Below, one piece after another: positions 25,824 through 33,494 of a stretch of 58,863 nt of DNA. The notes under the pieces were generated by a model. That model searched no databases and was not told where the DNA came from. It saw nothing but the letters and a program-made list of their open reading frames with translations. The DNA lies in assembly GCA_903853895.1 (NCBI GenBank), contig CAINUX010000271.1, forward strand, positions 1 through 58,863, written 5' to 3'. Position 1 is the stretch's first letter, and the number at the start of each line of letters is the position of its first letter. Made by a program: the position numbers and the translations under genes. This stretch comes from an uncultured beta proteobacterium (GTDB lineage: Bacteria; Pseudomonadota; Gammaproteobacteria; Burkholderiales; Burkholderiaceae_C).

Positions 25824-28564
25824 ATTGCATCCATTTCTGTCGCAGCAGGCGCGTTGTGACGGCTGCGACGCCATGCCTTTTCGGCCTCCGTCACCGCCCA
25901 GACCACCCCTGCGGCGGCCAGACAGACGGAGAGTTCCATCAGGCTCAAGGGCTCGGTCTTGAAGATGGGATTCAGCACGGGCACATAAATGGTGGCCATC
26001 TGCAGCGCAAACGTCAGCAGCACGGCACCCAGCAGCGGCCGGTTGCTGGCAAAGCCGATGCGCCACAGTGGGTCCTGCTCGGAGCGTATGCCCATCACAT
26101 GCGCCATTTGTCCCAATGTCAGCACGGTGAACACCATGGTCTGCCAATGGGCGTGCCCGGTGGAAATCGCCCAGGCCTGCACGCCCAGGCACAGCCCGGC
26201 CAGCAGCAGGCCAATGCCCAGAATATGCTGCCACATGCCATGAGCGAACAAACTCTCGGTGGGCGGCCGGGGTGGGCGCTGCATGATGCCGCGCTCGGCT
26301 GGCTCGGCCGCGAGCGCCAGACCCGGCAGGCCGTCAGTGACCAGGTTGACCCACAGGATGTGGATGGGGAGTAGCGGGATGGGCAAGAGCAGCAGCGGCG
26401 CCAGGAAGATGGTCCAGATCTCGCCCGAGTTGCCGGTCATCGCGTAGCGCACAAATTTACGGATGTTGTCGTAGATGCGCCGGCCCTCGCGCACCGCATG
26501 CACGATGGTGGCAAAGTTGTCATCCAGCAGCACCAGGCTGGCGGCCTCGCGGGCCACGTCGGTGCCACCCTTGCCCATGGCCACGCCAATGTCGGCGCGC
26601 TTCAAGGCCGGCGCGTCGTTCACGCCGTCCCCCGTCATGGCGACAAACTCGCCACGCGCCTGCAGAGCCTCGACGATGCGGATCTTTTGCGCCGGGTCCA
26701 CGCGGGCATAGACCCGCACGTGTTGCACGCGGGCGACCAGCGTTTCCTCATCCAGTGCCGTCAGGTCGGCTCCGGTCAGTACCGGCGCCTGCGCATCGAC
26801 CACGATGCCCAGACGCAGCGCAATCGCCCGTGCAGTGGCGGGGTGGTCACCAGTGATCATGACCGGGGTAATACCGGCCTCCACGCACTCCCGCACGGCA
26901 GCCGCCGCCTCGGGCCGCGGCGGGTCCATCAGGCCGATTAGACCGATGAAATACAGGCCGCTTTCCAGCGCCAAGGCATCGTCACCGGACGCCGGCAACC
27001 GGGAGTGGTTGCGTCGTGCCAGCGCCAGCACCCGCAAGCCCTGTTCCGCCAGTGCCTCGGCACGCGCCAGCCAGAAAGCGGTGTCGAAGGCAGGCGCCTC
27101 GCCCGGTCGTGCTTGTTGAGTGCCGGGTTGGCCGAGGTCTGCGTCCCAGCGGTCCACGCATTGCGGCAGCACGGATTCGGGCGCGCCCTTGGTGTAGGCC
27201 ACCAGGCCGTCGGGCGTGCGGTGGAAGGTGGTCATGCGCTTGCGGCTGGCGTCAAACGGCAGTTCGTGCTCGCGCTGCCACTGGGCTTCCAGCGCCTGCT
27301 TGTCCAGCCCAGCGCCCGCAGCCACCTCGGCCAGTGCAATCTCAGTGGGGTCGGCTACCCAGCCGCCATCGGGGCCACGCCGCGCGTCATTGCACAGCGC
27401 GGCGGCGCGCAGCAGCTCCTGGTGGTCGGCATCGGGCGGCCCGGAGCCGACCACCCAGCTGGTCTGGCCGGGTGCCGCCCGGTCGCCGCCATCACCAGCC
27501 ACCAGGCATTCGGTTTGCATGCGGTTTTGCGTCAGCGTGCCGGTCTTGTCGGAGCAGATGAAAGTGACCGAGCCCAGCGTCTCCACCGACGGCAGGCGCC
27601 GGATCAGCGCGTTGAAGGACACCATCTTGCGCGCCCCCAGTGCCAGCAGAACGGTGACCACCGCCGGCAGTGCCTCGGGGATGGCAGCAACCGCCAGGCT
27701 GATGGCCACCAGCACCATCTGCAACGGGGCTTCGCCGCGCAGCACGCCCACGCCAAAGATCACCACGCAGATGGCGATGACGGCCAGTGCCACCCGCTTG
27801 CCAAAGGCAGCCAGGCGCAACTGTAGTGGTGTGCTGCGGTTGTTCTCCTGGTCCAGCAGACCCGCCACCTTGCCCAACTCGGTCTGCATACCGGTGGCCA
27901 CCACCAGTCCGCGCCCACGGCCGTGCGTGGCGATGGTGCCCTTGAAGGCCATGTTGAGGCGATCGCCCACACCGTGGTCTGTGCCCGTCAGCACATCGGC
28001 ATGCTTGTCCACGGTGACCGATTCGCCGGTGAGGGCGGACTCGTCGACCTTGAGCTGGGCAATCTGCAGCAGCCGCAGGTCAGCCGGCACCTTGTTGCCG
28101 GCTTCCAACAGCACGATGTCACCCGGCACCAGGGCGTGCGCCGCAACTTGCTCCACCTGACCACCGCGCACCACCGTGGCCTGGGACGCCGCCATGCGCT
28201 GCAGCGCAGCCAGGGCCTGGTCCGCGCGCCAGGCCTGCACAAGGCCAATGGCCGCGTTCATCAGCACGATGGCCAGGATCACCAGCGTGTCCACCAAATC
28301 ACCGACCAGTCCCGAAATCACCGCGGCCCCCAGCAGCACCAGGATCATGAAATCGCTGAACTGCTCCAGCAACAGCGCCCAGCCACTGCGGCTCGCGGTT
28401 TGGGGCAAGGCATTGGGTCCATGCTGGAGGGCGCGCTCGGCCACCTCATGGGCGTGCAGACCGTGGGCGGGGTCGACACCGTGCTCGCGTGCCAGCGCCT
28501 CGCCATCACGCAGGTGCCAGTGCGGACTCTGAGGCCTTGCGTTCGGAGAATTTTCTGTTGTCAT
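25820..28564 (-). CDS. P-type cation-transporting ATPase, SERCA-like (probably Ca2+)
   Basis: A 914-residue P2-type ATPase with about ten membrane helices. Key motifs are TGES (about 179-182, actuator domain), PEALPA in M4, the phosphorylation motif SDKTGTLT (Asp about 339) and GDGVNDAPAL. In the membrane domain GNSGEIW (M5) and WVNLVTDGLP (M6) keep the Asn, Glu, Asn, Thr and Asp side chains that bind Ca2+ in SERCA pumps, so Ca2+ (or possibly Mn2+) export is the best guess. Ala replaces Gly in the usual PEGLP. The ATG at 28564 was preferred to the 28-residue N-terminal extension. The downstream membrane-protein gene overlaps. Confidence 0.9.
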   Translation of the reverse strand: MTTENSPNARPQSPHWHLRDGEALAREHGVDPAHGLHAHEVAERALQHGPNALPQTASRSGWALLLEQFSDFMILVLLGAAVISGLVGDLVDTLVILAIVLMNAAIGLVQAWRADQALAALQRMAASQATVVRGGQVEQVAAHALVPGDIVLLEAGNKVPADLRLLQIAQLKVDESALTGESVTVDKHADVLTGTDHGVGDRLNMAFKGTIATHGRGRGLVVATGMQTELGKVAGLLDQENNRSTPLQLRLAAFGKRVALAVIAICVVIFGVGVLRGEAPLQMVLVAISLAVAAIPEALPAVVTVLLALGARKMVSFNALIRRLPSVETLGSVTFICSDKTGTLTQNRMQTECLVAGDGGDRAAPGQTSWVVGSGPPDADHQELLRAAALCNDARRGPDGGWVADPTEIALAEVAAGAGLDKQALEAQWQREHELPFDASRKRMTTFHRTPDGLVAYTKGAPESVLPQCVDRWDADLGQPGTQQARPGEAPAFDTAFWLARAEALAEQGLRVLALARRNHSRLPASGDDALALESGLYFIGLIGLMDPPRPEAAAAVRECVEAGITPVMITGDHPATARAIALRLGIVVDAQAPVLTGADLTALDEETLVARVQHVRVYARVDPAQKIRIVEALQARGEFVAMTGDGVNDAPALKRADIGVAMGKGGTDVAREAASLVLLDDNFATIVHAVREGRRIYDNIRKFVRYAMTGNSGEIWTIFLAPLLLLPIPLLPIHILWVNLVTDGLPGLALAAEPAERGIMQRPPRPPTESLFAHGMWQHILGIGLLLAGLCLGVQAWAISTGHAHWQTMVFTVLTLGQMAHVMGIRSEQDPLWRIGFASNRPLLGAVLLTFALQMATIYVPVLNPIFKTEPLSLMELSVCLAAAGVVWAVTEAEKAWRRSRHNAPAATEMDAI

Positions 28565-28678
28565 GGTGTGCGTTGGCACATTGTGCAACCTGCCGGACCG
28601 ATGCAATTTGATTCGGCTCAAGGCATGGCAACACCGCGTAGTCAGCAATCTGGGGGCACGTGTGGTTTACGATCGGGC

Positions 28679-30409
28679 ATGAGCGAAACCACGTTTGACT
28701 ACATCATCATTGGCGCCGGCACGGCCGGCTGCCTGCTGGCCAACCGCCTGAGCGCCGACGCTTCCAAGCGCGTACTGCTGATCGAGGCCGGTCGCAAGGA
28801 CGACTACCACTGGATCCACATTCCCGTGGGATACCTGTACTGCATTGGCAACCCGCGCACCGACTGGCTGTACAACACCGAACCCGACGCCGGCCTGAAT
28901 GGCCGCTCCCTGCGCTACCCGCGTGGCAAGACGCTGGGCGGCTGCAGCAGCATCAACGGCATGATCTATATGCGCGGACAAGCCCGCGACTACGACAACT
29001 GGGGCCAGCTGGTGGGCGACGCGACTTGGGGCTGGGAGCACAGCCTGCCCTATTTCATGCTGCACGAAGACCATTACAAGGGCGCCAGTGCCGCGCACGG
29101 TGCGCGCGGCACGGCGCCATCGCTCATGGAAAAAGACGGCAGTTTGTACCGCACACTCTTACGCCACCACAATGCCGGTGGCGAATGGCGGGTCGAAAAA
29201 CAGCGCCTGCGCTGGGATGTGCTTGATGCCTTTGCCCAGGCCGCCGTGCAGGCCGGCATTCCGGCCACCGACGATTTCAACCGCGGCAACAACGAGGGCG
29301 TGGGCTACTTCGAGGTCAACCAGAAGGCCGGTTGGCGCTGGAACACGGCCAAGGCATTTTTGCGCCCCACCTGCTATGCAAGGCCCAATTTTGAGTTGTG
29401 GAACAGCGCCCAGGTGACCAAGCTGCTGATCGAACCTGCCACTGGGTCCACGCCGTTGCGCTGCACCGGCGTGCAGGTATGGGATGGCCACAGCATGGTG
29501 GACGCCACGGCCAAAGCGGAAGTGATCCTGTGCGCCGGTGCCATCGGCTCACCGCAGATATTGCAGCTCTCCGGTCTGGGACCGGCGAACCGGCTGCAAG
29601 CGCTGGGCGTGCCGGTCACCAAAGACATACCGGGTGTGGGCGAAAACCTGCAGGACCATTTGCAGATCCGTGCCGTCTTCACCGTGAGCAATACCACCAC
29701 GCTCAACACCCAGGCCAACTCGTTGTGGGGCAAGGCCAGGATTGGTCTGGAATACGCGTTCAAGCGCAGCGGCCCGATGAGCATGGCGCCCAGCCAGTTG
29801 GGTGCCTTTACCCGCAGTGACCCGTCCCAGCCCTACCCCAACCTGGAGTACCACGTGCAGCCACTGAGCCTGGAAGCCTTTGGCCAACCGCTGCACACCT
29901 TCAACGCCATCACCGCCAGCGTGTGCAACCTGAATCCCACCAGCCGTGGCACGGTGCATATCAAGTCCGCCCGTTTTGAAGACGCGCCTGCCATTGCGCC
30001 GAACTACCTGAGCACCGACGCCGACCGCAAGATTGCCGCCGACTCACTGCGCTTGACGCGCCACATCGTGGCCCAACCTGCCCTCAAACAGTACCAGCCC
30101 CAGGAATACAAACCCGGCGTGCAATTTCAGACCGACGCCGAACTGGCCAAGCTGGCGGGCGACATTGCCACCACAATCTTCCACCCCGTCGGCACCACCA
30201 AGATGGGCCGCGAGGATGATCCGATGGCCGTCGTGGATGCGCGCCTCAAGGTCCACGGTGTGCAGGGCCTGCGCGTGGTTGATGCGGGCGTCATGCCGCT
30301 GATCACCAGCGGCAACACCAACTCCCCTACCTTGATGATTGCGGAAAAGGCGGCGCAGTGGATCATGGAAGACGCCGCCCTGCAAACGCAAGGAAAAACG
30401 AAGGGTTAA
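28679..30409 (+). CDS. GMC-family FAD-dependent alcohol/choline dehydrogenase
   Basis: A 576-residue flavoprotein of the glucose-methanol-choline oxidoreductase family. The FAD-binding GAGTAGCLLANRL follows the N-terminal beta strand, the GMC signature region PRGKTLGGCSSINGMIYMRG is complete, and the C-terminal FHPVGTTKMG (active-site His) and TSGNTNSPTLMIAEKAA are present. Closest resemblance is to AlkJ-type alcohol dehydrogenases. TACGAT ends 5 nt before the ATG with no Shine-Dalgarno, suggesting a leaderless message. It is divergent from the P-type ATPase gene. Confidence 0.9.
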   Translation: MSETTFDYIIIGAGTAGCLLANRLSADASKRVLLIEAGRKDDYHWIHIPVGYLYCIGNPRTDWLYNTEPDAGLNGRSLRYPRGKTLGGCSSINGMIYMRGQARDYDNWGQLVGDATWGWEHSLPYFMLHEDHYKGASAAHGARGTAPSLMEKDGSLYRTLLRHHNAGGEWRVEKQRLRWDVLDAFAQAAVQAGIPATDDFNRGNNEGVGYFEVNQKAGWRWNTAKAFLRPTCYARPNFELWNSAQVTKLLIEPATGSTPLRCTGVQVWDGHSMVDATAKAEVILCAGAIGSPQILQLSGLGPANRLQALGVPVTKDIPGVGENLQDHLQIRAVFTVSNTTTLNTQANSLWGKARIGLEYAFKRSGPMSMAPSQLGAFTRSDPSQPYPNLEYHVQPLSLEAFGQPLHTFNAITASVCNLNPTSRGTVHIKSARFEDAPAIAPNYLSTDADRKIAADSLRLTRHIVAQPALKQYQPQEYKPGVQFQTDAELAKLAGDIATTIFHPVGTTKMGREDDPMAVVDARLKVHGVQGLRVVDAGVMPLITSGNTNSPTLMIAEKAAQWIMEDAALQTQGKTKG

Positions 30410-30556
30410 TCCCGATGCCAAGACGCGCCATCGTTGCTACATTTGCAGCACTCAAAGGTTAGACGGCAACTGCAAAGGGCCAGATGGAAGAAGCGAGCCG
30501 AGGAGATGGCAAGCAACAATCAACAATTTCTGCATCCACCTTGAGATGCAGCTCAC

Positions 30557-30588
30557 AAAAGCACTGACTTGTTCAGTGCTTTTTTTTT
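30557..30588 (+). terminator. bidirectional intrinsic terminator between GMC oxidoreductase and DUF6249-like gene
   Basis: AAAAGCACTGA (30557-30567) pairs over 11 bp with TCAGTGCTTTT (30573-30583), loop CTTGT, followed by T residues to 30588. Four A residues on the left side allow function on the minus strand as well. The 147 nt between the GMC stop and this hairpin show no gene. Confidence 0.85.
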
Positions 30589-30607
30589 GCTGTTGAGAAA
30601 GTGGTCG

Positions 30608-31015
30608 CTATTTCCCTGCGGCGGGATCGACGGAGGGTTTATCCAGCTTGTAGTAAAGGATTTGCGCAATGCCCACGGCAATGGGCAGTAGTGCCCAGCT
30701 TGCGGCCTCAGGCCCGTCATTGAGGAGCAAGGCCACCGCAAAGGCCAGACCCAACAGCAGCCAGACCAGACCCCAACGCAAGCTGCTCGATCGTGCGTCG
30801 GTCTGGCTCTTGCGTCCGTTGCTGAAGAACTCGGCCGGCAATGGCGGCACTTCCATTCCGCGTTCGATTGCCAGCAGTCGCTCCTTGTGGTGCAACTCAA
30901 ACATCCGGGTTTTCTTCTGGAAGTCCAGCCACAAGCCCAGCATGCCTACGGCGATACCCATGACAATGGCAATGATGGGTACAAAAAAGGGAATGATGTG
31001 GCGAAAGTCGTCCAT
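30608..31015 (-). CDS. DUF6249-like small membrane protein
   Basis: A 135-residue protein: N-terminal membrane helix (IIPFFVPIIAIVMGIAVGMLGLWL split over about 25 residues), the characteristic linker HHKERLLAIERGMEVPPLP, and two further helices near the C-terminus. The linker motif matches the DUF6249 type. AAGGA 8 nt upstream supports the ATG. It is divergent from an ECF sigma factor gene with 126 bp between the starts; DUF6249 proteins are commonly found beside sigma factors, so it may belong to the same module. No molecular function is known. Confidence 0.72.
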   Translation of the reverse strand: MDDFRHIIPFFVPIIAIVMGIAVGMLGLWLDFQKKTRMFELHHKERLLAIERGMEVPPLPAEFFSNGRKSQTDARSSSLRWGLVWLLLGLAFAVALLLNDGPEAASWALLPIAVGIAQILYYKLDKPSVDPAAGK

Positions 31016-31141
31016 GGTACGGGTCCTTACAAGTTGATTTACCGCATTGATACCTGCCGGGCGTGCGTCCGGTTTCACACTGAACAATATTTAATTTGTC
31101 TGAGGCTGAAACCAATTCTGCCGCGGCCGGTACCAAGGTGA

Positions 31142-31759
31142 ATGTTTCACCATCCCGACTCCCCGCTACCACCGAAGCCCAGTGAAGCGGCCCTGCGCGA
31201 TGGAGACATCGTCGGACTCTTGCAAAAGGGGGCCCATCGACTGGCATTCGAGCAACTGCTGCAGCGCTATGAGCACAAGGTCTTCCACCTCTGCGTTTGC
31301 ATGCTGGGCAATGCCGCGATGGCAGAGGATGCCGCGCAAGACAGCTTTCTGCGCGTATGGGGGGCACTCGCCGGATACGACGCGCAACGCGGTGCCCTAT
31401 CAACCTGGATCTATGCCATCACGCGTAACCGCTGCCTGACCGAACTGGGCCGTCGCCACCTGGACACGCAGTCGATGGATCTACCCGACCTACAGGAAGC
31501 CGTCGCCAACGTGGCAAGCCCTGCTCCGTTGAACGACAAAGCGTCGCTGGACATGCTGCGCCAGTTGGTGGACAACCTGGCCCCTGCGCACCAAACTTGC
31601 CTGAAGCTGTACTATTTCGAAGAGCAGTCGGTTGCCGTGGTGGCCGAGATGCTGGGAATGCCCCAAGGCACCGTTAAAACGAACCTGCACCGGGCCCGCA
31701 ATGCGCTGCACCAGTTGCTCGCGTCGCACGGACTGGCCAGTGCAGACCTATGGTTATAA
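31142..31759 (+). CDS. ECF-type RNA polymerase sigma factor
   Basis: A 205-residue sigma70-family group 4 factor. Region 2 (FEQLLQRYEHKVFHLCVCML...AEDAAQDSFLRVW) and region 4 (LPxxQTCLKLYYFEEQSVAVVAEMLGMPQGTVKTNLHRARNAL-type helix-turn-helix) are both present. An AAGGTGA motif lies just before the ATG. Next to it are a two-helix membrane protein (12 nt downstream) and a lipoprotein, but no protein with a zinc anti-sigma motif, so the regulator is not the usual one. The target genes are unknown. Confidence 0.87.
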   Translation: MFHHPDSPLPPKPSEAALRDGDIVGLLQKGAHRLAFEQLLQRYEHKVFHLCVCMLGNAAMAEDAAQDSFLRVWGALAGYDAQRGALSTWIYAITRNRCLTELGRRHLDTQSMDLPDLQEAVANVASPAPLNDKASLDMLRQLVDNLAPAHQTCLKLYYFEEQSVAVVAEMLGMPQGTVKTNLHRARNALHQLLASHGLASADLWL

Positions 31760-31771
31760 GGAGTCCATGCC

Positions 31772-32215
31772 ATGTCTGACCCGCTCGATACCCACGTGCC
31801 CGCCATGAGCGCGCCAGCGCGCGCCTTGGATCTGGGCTTGACCCGAGCCCTCACGGCCCCGCCCCTGCCGATACATTTCCATGAACGACTGCTGTCGGTT
31901 ACCACCCAGCCCCGCGCATACACCGCGGACGCCAGGAGAAAGGCGCTGGAAGAGGAATACGAAGCCGAACGCAAGCGCCTGCGCGACGGCCAAGTTCACT
32001 TGCAGCGCGAAACGGCTGCATTGATCCTGGGATTTGTGTTTGCGGCAGGTGCATGTATGCATCCACTGCTGCAGTGGATTCATGCCATCTGGGGCGTGGA
32101 GGGTTCAACCGCAATGCCTGTGCTGGCTGCCGTCGTAGGTCTGGCCGCCGGCACTACTGCGTTGTTGGACCGGTTTGGACATTCGCCATCCCACTGGGTT
32201 TCTGGCCATGGTTAA
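31772..32215 (+). CDS. two-helix membrane protein, candidate sigma-factor regulator
   Basis: A 147-residue protein with a soluble N-terminal half ending in a long charged helix (RRKALEEEYEAERKRLRDGQ) and two predicted membrane helices (LILGFVFAAGACMH... and MPVLAAVVGLAAGTTAL). AAGGAG precedes the ATG. Its position right after the ECF sigma gene suggests an anti-sigma or membrane sensor role, but none of the HxxxCxxC zinc-type residues is present, so this is inference from context only. Confidence 0.68.
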   Translation: MSDPLDTHVPAMSAPARALDLGLTRALTAPPLPIHFHERLLSVTTQPRAYTADARRKALEEEYEAERKRLRDGQVHLQRETAALILGFVFAAGACMHPLLQWIHAIWGVEGSTAMPVLAAVVGLAAGTTALLDRFGHSPSHWVSGHG

Positions 32216-32699
32216 CCCGCGTTGGGCAAAGCGGGGACGTAACCTGCTGGTCTGTGCCCTGATGTTGCAAGTTTTGGCGGGCTGTACTGTCACCCCCTTG
32301 CGTTTGGGAATGACCCATGCCGAGGTGTTGCTACGCATGGGAACTCCCAGTGCGGTGGTCGCGCTCAACCATGGAGCAACACGCCTGCAATACTCCGGCC
32401 AACCGGCGGGCCAATACGCGACGATGGTCGACCTGGATGCCAGCGGCCATGTGCTGCAGCTGCGCCAGGTCATGCAGGCCACGGAATTTGCCCGCATCGT
32501 TGCCGGCCAGTGGACCCGCGCAGACGTGGAGCGCGAGTTTGGTCCGCCAGCATCGATCGACCATGTCGCCAACTGGCCTACCGACATCCTGACCTACCGT
32601 TGGCATGAGGTACAGGACATGTTTTTCTGGGTCTACCTGGACCAGCACAACGTGGTGCGCCGCACCGAACAAGGCGTCGAGTACCACCACGACGACTGA
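32208..32699 (+). CDS. SmpA/OmlA-like outer-membrane lipoprotein
   Basis: A 163-residue lipoprotein with lipobox VLAGC (signal peptide LLVCALMLQVLAG). The mature part shows two copies of the SmpA/BamE-like motif: LGMTHAEVLLRMGTPSA near the N-terminus and WTRADVEREFGPPAS later, followed by LTYRWHEVQDMFFWVYLD. The ATG at 32208 overlaps the previous gene's stop by 8 nt. It probably acts as a periplasmic-face lipoprotein linked to the envelope-stress role suggested by the sigma factor. Confidence 0.77.
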   Translation: MVNPRWAKRGRNLLVCALMLQVLAGCTVTPLRLGMTHAEVLLRMGTPSAVVALNHGATRLQYSGQPAGQYATMVDLDASGHVLQLRQVMQATEFARIVAGQWTRADVEREFGPPASIDHVANWPTDILTYRWHEVQDMFFWVYLDQHNVVRRTEQGVEYHHDD

Positions 32700-32724
32700 T
32701 AGCGCCGTCAGCGAGAATCACCGC

Positions 32725-33483
32725 ATGGAAATGCTTGTTGTCTCACTGGCCTCACTGCTGGCAGGTTTTGTAGATGCGATCGTGGGCGGTGGTGGCTTGA
32801 TCCTGGTGCCCGCGCTGTTTGCGACCTTCCCCACCACCCACCCGGCCACGCTGTTTGGCACCAACAAGGGCGCCTCGGTGTGGGGCACGGCCATCGCCAC
32901 CGCGCAGTACAGCCGCCGCGTGCAGATGCGCTGGCATGCGTTGGTACCCGCCGCCCTGGTGTGTTTTGCGGCTTCCCTGGCAGGTGCATGGCTAGTCACC
33001 GTGGTGTCGCCACAGCATTTGCGCAAGGCCCTGCCAGTGGTTCTGGTGATGGTGCTGGCCTATACCCTGGCCAAGAAGCAGCTGGGACGCGACCATGCGC
33101 CACGCTTTGTTGGTCAGCACGAGGCCTTGGTTGCCAGTGCCATTGGCGCGGTCATCGGGTTTTACGACGGCTTCTTTGGCCCCGGCACCGGCAGCTTTTT
33201 TGTATTCCTGCTGGTGCGGGTGCTGGGCTATGACTTCCTGCACGCGTCGGCCAGTGCCAAGTTGCTCAACACCGCGTCCAACCTGGCGGCCCTCGCACTG
33301 TTTGCCTACAAAGGCCACGTCTGGTGGCACTTTGTACTGGCGATGGCCATTGCCAATGTGCTGGGCAGCCTGGCGGGTACCCATCTGGCGCTCAAGCACG
33401 GCACGGGTTTTGTGCGCGGCGTGTTCATTGCAGTGGTGTCGGCCTTGATTTTGAAGACCGGCTACGACGCGTTCTTGCGCTGA
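32725..33483 (+). CDS. TSUP (TauE/SafE) family sulfite/anion exporter-like permease
   Basis: A 252-residue protein with eight predicted membrane helices and the TauE/SafE signature: LASLLAGFVDAIVGGGGLILVPALF at the N-terminus and the repeated GFYDGFFGPGTGSFF in the middle. The family exports sulfite, sulfolactate or similar anions. The start has no Shine-Dalgarno; GAGAAT lies 6 nt before the ATG. It ends 11 nt from the convergent mrdA stop, leaving no space for rodA. Confidence 0.87.
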   Translation: MEMLVVSLASLLAGFVDAIVGGGGLILVPALFATFPTTHPATLFGTNKGASVWGTAIATAQYSRRVQMRWHALVPAALVCFAASLAGAWLVTVVSPQHLRKALPVVLVMVLAYTLAKKQLGRDHAPRFVGQHEALVASAIGAVIGFYDGFFGPGTGSFFVFLLVRVLGYDFLHASASAKLLNTASNLAALALFAYKGHVWWHFVLAMAIANVLGSLAGTHLALKHGTGFVRGVFIAVVSALILKTGYDAFLR

Positions 33484-33494
33484 GCGCGGCAGTC

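Noticed and set aside
27923..28678. 252-codon N-terminal extension of the GMC oxidoreductase frame
   Set aside because: It overlaps the P-type ATPase coding region antisense and does not resemble protein; the FAD motif sits correctly behind the ATG at 28679.
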